The notes beneath the pieces are model-generated. The model did not search any database. It saw only the letters and a program-made list of their open reading frames with translations, and was not told where the DNA came from. This document shows, one piece after another, positions 1-7,770 of a DNA stretch of 64,000 nucleotides (positions within the stretch are counted from its first letter, which is position 1; the number at the start of each line of letters is the position of its first letter). Source of the DNA: Geminicoccaceae bacterium (GTDB lineage: Bacteria; Pseudomonadota; Alphaproteobacteria; Geminicoccales; Geminicoccaceae); NCBI GenBank assembly GCA_028279345.1, contig JANQNY010000056.1, forward strand, positions 1 through 64,000, read 5' to 3'. The position numbers and the translations under genes are program-made.

Positions 1-51
1 CGGAGCCGGAAGCTGCGGAACCGATATGAGAAGTGATTTGAAGGGGTTAGA

Positions 52-127
<76 letters not shown>

Positions 128-179
128 CTGGGGCCGGGTGTCTAGCGGTGGCGTGGGCGGCGGTCAAGCCGCGGGCAGA

Positions 180-551
180 TCAGAAGGCGAACTTCCAGCC
201 TTCGCCCGGGACCTCGCAGCCGCGCACGTCGATGCGGCTGACGTCGGGGCGCACCGCGTCGCCGTCGACCAGATCTTCGAAGACGTGGCGGAGCTCGCCG
301 CAGCGCATGCCGTCTTGGCTGTAGACCTCGGTGAGCTCGGCCACGCCGCCGAAGCTGCCGTCGGTGCTCGCCCAGTCCGCCGTCGTGCCAACCTCCTGGC
401 TCTCGAGCACCTCGATCATGGCCCCGTACATCAGCTGCCGATCGGCGTCGGCGAAGCGTTGCGGGTTGTTGCCGAACGGGTTGATCTGCGCGAGCGTCGG
501 CGCGCTCGCGAGCAGGAAGGCGATGGCGACGAAGGCGAGCTTGCGTGACAT
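180..551 (-). CDS. small exported protein, surface-antigen-like (RT0821/Lpp0805-type)
   Basis: A 123-residue product. I start it at the ATG whose product opens MSRKLAFVAIAFLLASAPTL, a good Sec signal peptide ending near ALA/Q; the upstream in-frame starts would place polar sequence before it. The mature part has the pattern AL..QEVGTTADW..tdgsfGG followed by a late Cys (GMRCGEL). That resembles the C-terminal domain of small alphaproteobacterial surface antigens with conserved W, G and C. The two mature Cys residues could form a disulfide. The family call is recognition from memory, not a search. Confidence 0.6.
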   Translation of the reverse strand: MSRKLAFVAIAFLLASAPTLAQINPFGNNPQRFADADRQLMYGAMIEVLESQEVGTTADWASTDGSFGGVAELTEVYSQDGMRCGELRHVFEDLVDGDAVRPDVSRIDVRGCEVPGEGWKFAF

Positions 552-658
552 TGGCGGCGGTCCCAGCGACATGTCGGAGGAACCTAGTCCAGTCCGCGAG
601 TGCTTGAAAGTCGCCATGCGACGTGCTCAGAGGCGGCCTCTGTATCTCGGAGATCGTC

Positions 659-2059
659 ATGCCGCAGCCATCGCGCGACGCGCTCAACGCTTGGATCGAT
701 GCCAATCGCGACGCGTCGCTCGAGCGACTATTCGCCGTCTTGCGGTTCCCGTCGATCGGCACGGACCCAGCCCACGCTCGAGACACGCGTGCCTGCGCCG
801 ATTGGCTCGTGGCCGAGCTCGCTGCAATGGGTTTTGCGGCACGCGTCGTGCCCACAGGCGGCCAGCCGATGGTCTTGGCGCACCATCCGGGTGACGGCAG
901 CGACGGGCCGCACCTGCTCTACTATGGGCATTACGACGTGCAACCTGCCGACCCGATCGAGCTCTGGGAAACGCCGCCGTTCGAGCCACGCTTGGTCGAG
1001 GGGCCGCACGGTGATCGGATCGTTGCCCGCGGCGCGGTGGACGACAAGGGTCAGCTCACCACCTTTCTCGAGGCCTTCCGGGCTTGGATCGCCACGACGG
1101 GCAGCTTGCCGTGCCCGGTAACCGTGTTCCTTGAAGGTGAGGAGGAGAGCGGCAGCCCCTCACTCGAGCCGTTTCTCGAAGCGCACGCCGAGGAACTCCG
1201 GGCCGACGTCTGCGTGGTGAGCGACACCGGCATGTGGGATATCGCGACGCCGGCCCTGACCACGCGGCTGCGCGGCCTCGTCTATCTCCAGCTCGATCTC
1301 GAGGGACCCTCGCGCGACTTGCACTCAGGGATGTACGGGGGAGCGGTCCTGAACCCGCTCAACACCCTGGCGCGGCTGATCGCCGAGCTGCATGACGACG
1401 AGGGCCGAGTCGCTGTGCCCGGTTTCTACGACGCCGTGCGGGATCTCGACACGGCGACCCGACAGCAGTGGCGTAGCCTAGGCTTTGATGGCGCCGCGTT
1501 CGTCGCCGATGTCGGCCTGAACGCCGAGCGCGGCGAGCCCGGCTGGTCGACGCTCGAACGCACCTGGGGGCGCCCGACGCTCGACCTCAATGGCCTTTGG
1601 GGCGGCTACAGCGGCGACGGTTCGAAGACGGTGATCCCGTCGATCGCCCACGCGAAGCTCTCTTGCCGGTTGGTTGCCGACCAGCAGCCTGACGCCGTCA
1701 TCGATGCGATCCAAGACTTCGTGGCGGAGCGTGCGCCAGCGGACGCGAAGCTGACCTGGCACGTGTTCGGTGCAGAACCGGCGATGAGCGTTCCGGCGGA
1801 GCAACCCTTCGCTCAAGCGGCGTCGCGCGCGCTCGAGCACGTCTTCGGCAAGCCAGCGCTGATGATCGGCAGTGGCGGGTCCATCCCCGCGGTCGCAGCG
1901 ATCAAGCGCCATCTCGGCTGCGACAGCGTGCTGATGGGCTTCGGCCTCGCCGACGACCGCGTGCACTCGCCCAATGAGAAGTTCGAACGCCGCTGCTTCG
2001 AGAACGGTATTCGCGCACACACTGCCCTGCTTGCGGAGGTCACGACGCTCGCGCGATGA
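659..2059 (+). CDS. M20 family dipeptidase / metallo-hydrolase
   Basis: A 466-residue zinc exopeptidase of the cytosolic non-specific dipeptidase type. Metal-site motifs are in order: YYGHYDVQP (His ligand and catalytic Asp), GAVDDKGQ (bridging Asp), EGEEESGSP (catalytic Glu and ligand Glu) and a late DRVHSPNEKF (His ligand). The central lid domain (about residues 190-340) is present, so length and domain order match the family. The start is set at the ATG preceded by CGGAGA; an in-frame ATG 36 bases upstream adds only an unconserved tail. No signal peptide is visible, so it is probably cytoplasmic. It hydrolyses dipeptides or related amides; the substrate is not determinable. Confidence 0.88.
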   Translation: MPQPSRDALNAWIDANRDASLERLFAVLRFPSIGTDPAHARDTRACADWLVAELAAMGFAARVVPTGGQPMVLAHHPGDGSDGPHLLYYGHYDVQPADPIELWETPPFEPRLVEGPHGDRIVARGAVDDKGQLTTFLEAFRAWIATTGSLPCPVTVFLEGEEESGSPSLEPFLEAHAEELRADVCVVSDTGMWDIATPALTTRLRGLVYLQLDLEGPSRDLHSGMYGGAVLNPLNTLARLIAELHDDEGRVAVPGFYDAVRDLDTATRQQWRSLGFDGAAFVADVGLNAERGEPGWSTLERTWGRPTLDLNGLWGGYSGDGSKTVIPSIAHAKLSCRLVADQQPDAVIDAIQDFVAERAPADAKLTWHVFGAEPAMSVPAEQPFAQAASRALEHVFGKPALMIGSGGSIPAVAAIKRHLGCDSVLMGFGLADDRVHSPNEKFERRCFENGIRAHTALLAEVTTLAR

Positions 2060-2116
2060 GCCGCGAGCGCCTTGGTGTTCAGCCTGAGCCGCGCGCAGAG
2101 GCAACGGCCTAGTCGC

Positions 2117-2401
2117 TCAGCCGCGCGGACGATCCAGAAGGATCGGCAGGAAGAACGGCCGGCGGGCCTCCGCGCGCGCTGCTTCGGGATCGATGCCGGC
2201 GTCACGGAGCAGCGTGTCGTCCATGGTGCGCAGCTCGCGACGCACGCGGCGCCGCTCCACCCATTCGTTCAGCACATGCAAGGGCCTCGACGCGCTGCCC
2301 GGATGCCTGTCGCGGCGGTGCGGCAGGCGAGCTCCGAGAATCGCGCGGCTGACGTCGACTGGCGACGCGACGCCGAAGTTGAGGTCATGAATCTTGGCCA
2401 T
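2117..2401 (-). CDS. DUF1127 domain protein
   Basis: A 94-residue basic protein whose C-terminal half carries the DUF1127 signature: WVERRRVRRELRTMDDTLLRDAGID. This family of short arginine-rich proteins is common in Alphaproteobacteria; some members bind RNA and affect small-RNA or phosphate/carbon physiology. The N-terminal 45 residues are unconserved and Arg/His-rich. It is transcribed divergently from the LysR gene with about 100 bp between them, so the two may share a regulatory region. A second DUF1127-like gene lies at 34809-35096. Confidence 0.8.
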   Translation of the reverse strand: MAKIHDLNFGVASPVDVSRAILGARLPHRRDRHPGSASRPLHVLNEWVERRRVRRELRTMDDTLLRDAGIDPEAARAEARRPFFLPILLDRPRG

Positions 2402-2490
2402 GATCAGGTTTGCCCCCTAGATAATCGTATTGGTTGCTTAAAGGTCCTATTTCTCACGCGGCCCTTCAAACGATGTGTTGGAACCACTCA

Positions 2491-2507
2491 CATGAGCTGA
2501 ACTCATG
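2491..2507. promoter_or_regulatory. palindrome overlapping the LysR start codon
   Basis: CATGAG-CTGAA-CTCATG is a 17-bp inverted repeat with perfect 6-bp arms and a 5-bp spacer. Its right arm contains the ATG of the downstream LysR gene (2505). LysR proteins often bind interrupted palindromes in their own control region, so autoregulation is possible. This is inference from position only. Confidence 0.3.
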
Positions 2508-3389
2508 CAAAGATTGCCCCCGCTGAATGCGCTGAGGACCTTCGAGGTGGCGGCGCGCCTGGCGAGCTTCACCAAGGCCGCCGAAGAGCTGCACGTCACG
2601 CAGAGCGCCGTGAGCCGCCAGATCCGTGCGTTGGAGGCCGACCTCGGCGTCTCGCTGTTTCGCCGCAGCCATCGCAAGGTGCGGCTCACCAGCGACGGTG
2701 AGCGGCTGTTGCCTGTACTCAGCGAGGCATTCCGTGCGATCGAGAAGGGCGTCGACCGCCTCCGCCACGCCGAGCGGGACGTCCGCATCAAGGTCCCGCC
2801 GACCTTTGCGATCCGCTGGCTGATCCCGCGGCTAGACCGCTTTCAGGCGGAGCATCCCGAAGTGCCGGTGCGGCTGACGGCGAGCGTGCGCGAACCGAAG
2901 CTTGGCAAGGAACCGTTCGATGCCGGGGTGCGCTATCTCCGCGTCGGCAGCCCCATGTCGCGGGGCGATGTGCTGCTGGTGGATCGCGCGATCGTGGTCG
3001 CGGCACCGCGCTACTTGGCCCACGCCCCGCCGCTGGTCGAGGCCGGTGATCTGGCAGCGCATCAGCTGCTGTTCGGCAATCGGGGTGGTTGGGACTGGCG
3101 ACGGTGGGGTCGCGCGTTCGAGGTCGACGATTTGCCGCTCGACGCCGCGCTCGAGCTCGAGCCGATGGAGGCGGCGATCGAGGCGGCCAAGAGCGGCCAG
3201 GGCGTGGCCCTGGTGACTGCCGACTTCGTCAAAGGCGAGCTCGAGAACGGCCGCTTGGTGGCGCCGCTGGAGCTCCCGTCCCTCGAAGTGGGTGCTTGGC
3301 TCGCCGTTTATGCTCGTGGCGTGCTCGAAGAGGATGCGGTCGCCACGTTTCGAGACTGGCTCTTGAGCGAAGCCGCCGCACCGGAGTGA
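2505..3389 (+). CDS. LysR family transcriptional regulator, GcvA-like
   Basis: A 294-residue protein with an N-terminal winged helix (residues 1-65, including FTKAAEELHVTQSAVSRQI) and a periplasmic-binding-like effector domain (about 90-285). The opening MQRLPPLNALRTFEVAARL is typical of the GcvA/AmpR branch. It faces the divergent DUF1127 gene and is followed by a small hairpin, so it looks monocistronic. Its target is not evident; the M20 dipeptidase and DUF1127 genes are the nearest candidates. Confidence 0.88.
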   Translation: MQRLPPLNALRTFEVAARLASFTKAAEELHVTQSAVSRQIRALEADLGVSLFRRSHRKVRLTSDGERLLPVLSEAFRAIEKGVDRLRHAERDVRIKVPPTFAIRWLIPRLDRFQAEHPEVPVRLTASVREPKLGKEPFDAGVRYLRVGSPMSRGDVLLVDRAIVVAAPRYLAHAPPLVEAGDLAAHQLLFGNRGGWDWRRWGRAFEVDDLPLDAALELEPMEAAIEAAKSGQGVALVTADFVKGELENGRLVAPLELPSLEVGAWLAVYARGVLEEDAVATFRDWLLSEAAAPE

Positions 3390-3403
3390 GGTCGGCCCCC
3401 AGG

Positions 3404-3423
3404 CGTCGGTTGATCGACCGACG
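3404..3423 (+). terminator. hairpin after the LysR gene, possible terminator
   Basis: CGTCGGT-TGATCG-ACCGACG forms a perfect 7-bp stem 14 bases after the LysR stop, followed by TTCCT. The T-run is poor, so intrinsic termination would be weak. Confidence 0.35.
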
Positions 3424-3473
3424 TTCCTAGCCCATATACAGATAGTAACGTTTCTCCGTGGAGACACGATCCG

Positions 3474-4199
3474 ATGGCCTACAACCCTAATCAGCGTGCT
3501 GCCGACGCCCGTCCCGGCGTTGCCACTCCGCACGTCGACGAGGGCCTGCGCAGCTACATGCTGCAGGTCTACAACTATATGGGGCTGGGGCTGGTGATCA
3601 CCGGCCTGGTGGCGTTCATCGTCGCCTCGACGCCCGCGATCTACCAACCGATCTTCGGCTCGCCGCTCAAGTGGGTGGTGATGCTGGCACCGCTCGGCTT
3701 CGTGATGGCGTTGAGCTTTGGCATCCAGCGCTTCAGCGCCGGGACAGCCCAGCTGCTGTTCTGGACGTTCGCTGCGGTGATGGGGCTTTCGATGGCCTCC
3801 ATCTTCCTCGTGTTCACCGGGGAGAGCATCGCTCGGACGTTCTTCATCGCGGCTGCCGCCTTCGGCGCCTTGAGCCTCTACGGCTACACCACCAAACGCG
3901 ACCTGTCCGCGATGGGCACCTTCTTGATGATGGGCCTGTTCGGCCTCATCATCGCGATGGTGGTGAATATCTTCCTCGGCAGCTCGGCGCTGCAATTCGC
4001 CATCAGCGTCATCGGCGTCGGCATCTTCGCTGGCCTGACCGCCTGGGACACCCAGCGCATCAAGTCAATGTACTTCATGGTGCAGGGGGATGCGACGGCG
4101 ACGGCGAAATCGGCCATTATGGGCGCTTTGGCGCTCTACCTCGACTTCATCAACCTGTTCATGTTCCTGCTGCAGTTCATGGGCCAGCAGCGGAACTGA
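3474..4199 (+). CDS. Bax inhibitor-1/YccA family membrane protein
   Basis: A 241-residue integral membrane protein with seven hydrophobic segments beginning near residue 37 and a hydrophilic N-terminus. The sequence around GLRSYMLQVYNYMGLGLVI, the late TAWDTQRIK and the closing LYLDFINLFMFLLQ are signatures of the Bax inhibitor-1 (UPF0005) family, conserved in Alphaproteobacteria. Members are associated with stress tolerance and calcium leak, with no agreed bacterial function. GGAGA lies upstream of the ATG. The gene is flanked by hairpins and probably transcribed alone. Confidence 0.92.
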   Translation: MAYNPNQRAADARPGVATPHVDEGLRSYMLQVYNYMGLGLVITGLVAFIVASTPAIYQPIFGSPLKWVVMLAPLGFVMALSFGIQRFSAGTAQLLFWTFAAVMGLSMASIFLVFTGESIARTFFIAAAAFGALSLYGYTTKRDLSAMGTFLMMGLFGLIIAMVVNIFLGSSALQFAISVIGVGIFAGLTAWDTQRIKSMYFMVQGDATATAKSAIMGALALYLDFINLFMFLLQFMGQQRN

Positions 4200-4220
4200 T
4201 CGGACGGGACCGTCCGATCA
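4197..4220. repeat. palindrome at the stop codon of the Bax inhibitor gene
   Basis: TGATCGGACG-GGAC-CGTCCGATCA is a perfect 10-bp stem that includes the TGA stop codon (4197-4199). It precedes the intrinsic terminator at 4235 and could stabilise the mRNA 3' end. Confidence 0.5.
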
Positions 4221-4234
4221 ACGCGACGAGCAAG

Positions 4235-4257
4235 CGGCGCCTTCGGGCGCCGTTTTT
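4235..4257 (+). terminator. Rho-independent terminator of the Bax inhibitor gene
   Basis: CGGCGCC-TTCG-GGCGCCG followed by TTTTT: a perfect 7-bp GC stem with a stable TTCG tetraloop and a five-T tract on the plus strand. This is the clearest intrinsic terminator in the window. On the minus strand it could also limit read-through from the class II aldolase gene. Confidence 0.85.
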
Positions 4258-4296
4258 GCGTCCTGAGGCTGGTGGCCGGCCGCCCGGCACCCAACG

Positions 4297-4989
4297 TCAG
4301 GCACGCCGCGCCGATGGCTGCCTCATGTCGTCGGCGAGGTCGGGCGCCTCGCCATAGCTCATCCGTCGCATCCGCTCGATGACGCGGTCCATCTCCTGCT
4401 CCGAGAGATGCGGTGGCTCACCGATGGCGAGCGCATGCATATACATCTTGGCCAGGGCCTCGACCTCGACCGCCAGCCCGAGCGCCTTGTCGAGCGTCTT
4501 GGCGGCGGCGATCAGGCCATGATGCGCCATGAGGCACGCATAGCGACCGTCGAGCGCCGCCAGCACGGCATCTGACAGCTCTTGGGTACCGAAGCACGCA
4601 TAGCTAGCAACGCGGATGTCGCGGCCGCCTGCAACGGCGGTCATGTAGTGGAAGGGGGGAATCCCGCGCTCATGGCAGGCGAGTGCAGTCGCGTAGGTTG
4701 CATGGTTGTGGAGGACCACATCGACGTCCGGGCGTGCTTGGAGGATGTCGCGGTGGAAGCGCCATTCCGAGGAGGGCCTGTGCCGGCCTTCCCACGTACC
4801 GTCATCGTGCAGCACGACGAGATCCTCTGGCACCATGCTCTCATAAGGAACGCCGGACGGCGTGACTAGAAGCCGGTCCTTTCGCCGATGCGACAGGTTG
4901 CCGGATGTCCCCTGGTTTAGGCCACTGGTGTTCATTCGGCGGCAAAGGTCGATCATCGCTTGGCGAATCGCCCGTTCGGCTCTTTTCAT
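4297..4989 (-). CDS. class II aldolase/adducin family protein (FucA/AraD type)
   Basis: A 230-residue protein carrying the family metal site: HNHATYATALA (two zinc His) and a later AHHGLIAAA (third His). Glycine-rich NTSGLNQGTSGNLSHR near residue 20 binds the substrate phosphate, and SSEWRFHRDI supplies the acidic residue before the HNH pair. The size matches L-fuculose-phosphate aldolase and L-ribulose-5-phosphate 4-epimerase; sequence alone does not separate these. GAGGAAT precedes the ATG. No other sugar-phosphate gene is adjacent, so the substrate is open. Confidence 0.85.
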   Translation of the reverse strand: MKRAERAIRQAMIDLCRRMNTSGLNQGTSGNLSHRRKDRLLVTPSGVPYESMVPEDLVVLHDDGTWEGRHRPSSEWRFHRDILQARPDVDVVLHNHATYATALACHERGIPPFHYMTAVAGGRDIRVASYACFGTQELSDAVLAALDGRYACLMAHHGLIAAAKTLDKALGLAVEVEALAKMYMHALAIGEPPHLSEQEMDRVIERMRRMSYGEAPDLADDMRQPSARRA

Positions 4990-5136
4990 TGCGATTCCTC
5001 AGCATGGCCCGCCGAGGGCTTACACCGTGTGGCTCAAGCGTGCGAGCCGCTCCGGGTCGCGCCCCGTTTGGCTTCACCGCTGTGCTCCGTCGGCGCGCTG
5101 CCGTCGGGGTGCGTTGACGGTGTACGATCTGGAATG

Positions 5137-5886
5137 TCAGCCCCGTCCGGCGCGCACCGTTTTGGGGCCGCTGGTCGTGCCGCCGTTTGGGCGCGATGGG
5201 GCGCGCCGCCATGAGCCGGCGGCATCGCGCACCTGCCATGAGCCGGCGCCCGCCCGGTAGGTGCGGGGCCCGCTCGTCGTCACCCGCTCGCCGATCGAGG
5301 AGGGCGGCGCGGCGCGGCCCCATGCCCGATAGACCCGGTGGGCATAGGGGAGGCCGTGACGCTCGGTTCGGCTGTGGTAATGGGCGACGGCTCGGAACAG
5401 CGTCGGCGCCTCAGTTTTGAGCGATCTTAGGAACTTGGCTGCGTAGGCAACGTTACGGCTCGGTGTAAACGCGTCGGCCAGAGAGTTAAATGCATGTGGA
5501 TGATGTAACAGATTGATCTGCATACAGCCGACGTCGATATTTCGTATCCCCGTGCGACGTAGTTCATGCACTTTGGCGACCGCCTGATCCTGAGTGTCCA
5601 AATAGAATGAGCCTGAGGGTGAATTGATCGTCCAGGGCCAGGGCACCGCTGCCCGTGCTTTTCCGACGCGTCGGCCGCTCTCGACCAGGGCGATGGCCCG
5701 CAAGAGTCCGTCCGGCAAGTCATAAGCCGCCTCTTCGACTGATTTGATGGATGATAGGCAGGCAGCTTCTGAGCCCGACTGCGGTGTCGACCAGGCGATG
5801 TTGCCGAGTGGAAGCAGAAAGAGGGGCAGAGCTGCGGCGAGCCAAAACATCGGGGGTCTCGTTAGGGTAGTGTACGGGGGCCACAC
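5137..5886 (-). CDS. exported lytic transglycosylase (SLT-like)
   Basis: A 249-residue murein hydrolase. A hydrophobic signal (MFWLAAALPLFLLPLG) is followed by a catalytic domain with LLRAIALVESGRR (catalytic Glu in the ES motif), NIDVGCMQINLLHH and AVAHYHSRTERHG. The last 65 residues are Ser/Gly/Arg-rich and look disordered. I use the GTG at 5884-5886 because GGAAAG sits just upstream; an ATG 36 bases downstream would also leave a signal peptide. The central part is visibly poorer in GC than its neighbours. It is divergent from the Tad pilus locus, so it may open peptidoglycan for the pilus machine, which is inference from position. Confidence 0.82.
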   Translation of the reverse strand: MWPPYTTLTRPPMFWLAAALPLFLLPLGNIAWSTPQSGSEAACLSSIKSVEEAAYDLPDGLLRAIALVESGRRVGKARAAVPWPWTINSPSGSFYLDTQDQAVAKVHELRRTGIRNIDVGCMQINLLHHPHAFNSLADAFTPSRNVAYAAKFLRSLKTEAPTLFRAVAHYHSRTERHGLPYAHRVYRAWGRAAPPSSIGERVTTSGPRTYRAGAGSWQVRDAAGSWRRAPSRPNGGTTSGPKTVRAGRG

Positions 5887-5992
5887 ATGCTTTCCATAAT
5901 CATCTCAGACGCAAACAATCTATCGACAACAAACACTTTAGGGTTGATAGGAGCCTGAGCGCAGCTCCAGTGATGGTGTAAGGCAGACGCGC

Positions 5993-6877
5993 ATGTACCT
6001 GAAAAGCTTGACCGCTTTTGTCGCCCTTTCGTTGCTCTCCGCCTGTGCGGCGTTGCCCTTTGGCGGGGGACTACTCGAGGCGCCGGCGCCGGCGCCGGAG
6101 GTGGACCGTGACGTCACCACGTTCGAGGTGGCGATCGACGAAGGCCGATATGCGGAGGCCGTGGCAGGCCTCAGGCCGGTGGTCAAGGCGCACCCGGACC
6201 ACACCGAGGCGAAGCTGCTGCTGGCGACCGCCCACCTTGCGCAGGCCGACATCGCGCCCGCCTACCAGCTGTTCACCGAGGTGAACGAAGAGACCGGTTC
6301 TCCGACGGACCAGCTGGCAGCGCTGAACGGCATGGGCATCGCCGAGCTCTATCAGGGTGACATCGTCACCGCCGAGGCCACCTTCCGTGAGGCGCTGACT
6401 TATGACGAGGGTTCGTCGGCGGCCTGGAACGGGCTCGCCCAGAGCCTCGATCGGCAGAACCGGCGCGACGAAGCCGAGGCAGCAGCCCGCGAGGCTGTGG
6501 CACTAGCACCTGAGTGGCAGGCGGCGCAGAACAATCTCGGCCTGATCCTCCTGCACGGCGGCAAGTTCGAGGAAGCGGAGCAGACGCTGGGCGCGGCCTA
6601 CGCGCTGGACGACGCGTCCCAGGTCATCGCCAACAATCTTCGGCTCACCATCGCCATGCAGGGCCGCTACCAGGAGGCGCTTGCCGGCATCGAGCCGGCT
6701 GCCGAGCCCGACGCGCTGAACAATGTGGGCTATGCGGCGCTCGTCCGCGGCGACCTGGGTGCCGCCGACCAGTTCCTGCGCCAGGCGGTCGAGACCAGTC
6801 CGCGCTACCACGAGCGCGCCCACGACAATCTGCGCTTTCTCGCGAGCCTCAAGCAGCAAGCAGGTAACAGCATTTGA
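5993..6877 (+). CDS. TPR lipoprotein, TadD-like
   Basis: A 294-residue protein with a lipoprotein signal: hydrophobic ALSLLSAC, lipobox Cys at residue 18. Tandem tetratricopeptide repeats follow from about residue 45 to 285 (for example AKLLLATAHLAQADIAPA, AWNGLAQSLDRQNRRDEA and AQNNLGLILLHGGKFEEAE). TadD-type TPR lipoproteins help localise or stabilise the Tad secretin, and this gene ends one base before cpaA starts, so they are very likely co-transcribed. AAGG upstream of the ATG may be the ribosome site. A second TadD-like gene closes the locus at 15799. Confidence 0.85.
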   Translation: MYLKSLTAFVALSLLSACAALPFGGGLLEAPAPAPEVDRDVTTFEVAIDEGRYAEAVAGLRPVVKAHPDHTEAKLLLATAHLAQADIAPAYQLFTEVNEETGSPTDQLAALNGMGIAELYQGDIVTAEATFREALTYDEGSSAAWNGLAQSLDRQNRRDEAEAAAREAVALAPEWQAAQNNLGLILLHGGKFEEAEQTLGAAYALDDASQVIANNLRLTIAMQGRYQEALAGIEPAAEPDALNNVGYAALVRGDLGAADQFLRQAVETSPRYHERAHDNLRFLASLKQQAGNSI

Positions 6878-6878
6878 G

Positions 6879-7334
6879 ATGAGCGTCGTCGCGCCATGGG
6901 CGTTCATGGCGTTCCTGCTGGTGGCGACCTTCACCGATCTGCGGGCGCTTCGCATCCCGAACTGGCTCATCCTGGTGGGGCTTGCTATCGCGGGCCTACG
7001 CCTGGCGGCAGCACCCGCGCTGCTCGGACCGCACCTCTTGGTCGGCGTTGTGGTTTTTGCCCTGAGCTTCGGTCTCTTCGCGCTCAATCTCATCGGTGGC
7101 GGTGACGCGAAGCTCTTCCCGGTGGCGGGCTTGTGGTTCGGGCCGTCGGCTACGCCCGACTTTTTCCTCCTGATGTCCCTGGTTGCGGCCCCGTTCGCGC
7201 TCGCGCTGTTCGGGCTGCGGGTCTTGCTGGCGCGGGTCGACGCGCGCCGTGAGCGATGGCCCCTGATCCTGCGGCGCGGTGCTGGCGTGCCGCTGGCGGT
7301 CCCCAGCTTCGCCGCCGCCGCCATGCTCCAATGA
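6879..7334 (+). CDS. cpaA: prepilin peptidase CpaA/TadV
   Basis: A 151-residue polytopic aspartic peptidase of the A24 family that cleaves and may methylate Flp prepilin at the inner membrane. The two catalytic aspartates are visible: FTDLRALRIPN (first Asp) and LIGGGDAKL (GxGD motif). It is the short form lacking the methylase domain, as usual for Tad systems. The ATG lies two bases after the TGA of the TPR gene. Membrane segments cover nearly the whole chain. Confidence 0.92.
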   Translation: MSVVAPWAFMAFLLVATFTDLRALRIPNWLILVGLAIAGLRLAAAPALLGPHLLVGVVVFALSFGLFALNLIGGGDAKLFPVAGLWFGPSATPDFFLLMSLVAAPFALALFGLRVLLARVDARRERWPLILRRGAGVPLAVPSFAAAAMLQ

Positions 7335-7503
7335 GCGTCGTAAACCGTCGGCTGTCTCGATAGAGTAGAAAATGCTGGTCGGTAATGATCTATTAATGGT
7401 TTTGCTTCAGGATCGGCTTGCTGCCATGACCTGATACTCTCTTCGGGCTGGTGGCGACCGTGGACATGTCGTTCGCGGACACCCTGCCGGTAGGGAGTCG
7501 AGA

Positions 7504-7692
7504 ATGTTGAAGCTTTTGCGTAAGTTCCTTCAGAACGAAGACGGTGCCTCCATGGTCGAGTACACCGTCCTCCTCGGCCTGATGCTTGCCGTGACCATTG
7601 GTGTATTGACCACGGTTGGCGGCAATCTTGATACGATTTGGGACGCGGTCGACGCCGGCGTCCAGGGCACGGTTGACGCTCTGCCTGAGTAA
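7504..7692 (+). CDS. flp: Flp family type IVb pilin
   Basis: A 62-residue pilin precursor. A short basic leader (MLKLLRKFLQNEDG) is followed by ASMVEYTVLLGLMLAVTIGV, the class IVb hydrophobic helix with the conserved Glu and Tyr after the prepilin cleavage site at G/A. Processing by the CpaA encoded just upstream is expected. This is the only pilin gene in the window. About 170 bp separate it from cpaA, and a hairpin follows it, consistent with its own promoter and higher expression than the assembly genes. Confidence 0.94.
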   Translation: MLKLLRKFLQNEDGASMVEYTVLLGLMLAVTIGVLTTVGGNLDTIWDAVDAGVQGTVDALPE

Positions 7693-7708
7693 TGGTCGGC
7701 GATGCCGA

Positions 7709-7738
7709 CACCGTCTCGATCGCAGGATCGGGACGGTG
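7709..7738 (+). terminator. hairpin between flp and cpaB (attenuator or mRNA-stabilising)
   Basis: CACCGTCTCGATC-GCAG-GATCGGGACGGTG gives a 13-bp stem with one T-G pair, 16 bases after the flp stop. No T-run follows, so partial termination or 3'-end protection is likelier than full termination. That would favour excess pilin transcript over the downstream assembly genes. Confidence 0.5.
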
Positions 7739-7770
7739 CCGGTGACCGCTGAGATAAAGGAAGCGTCATC

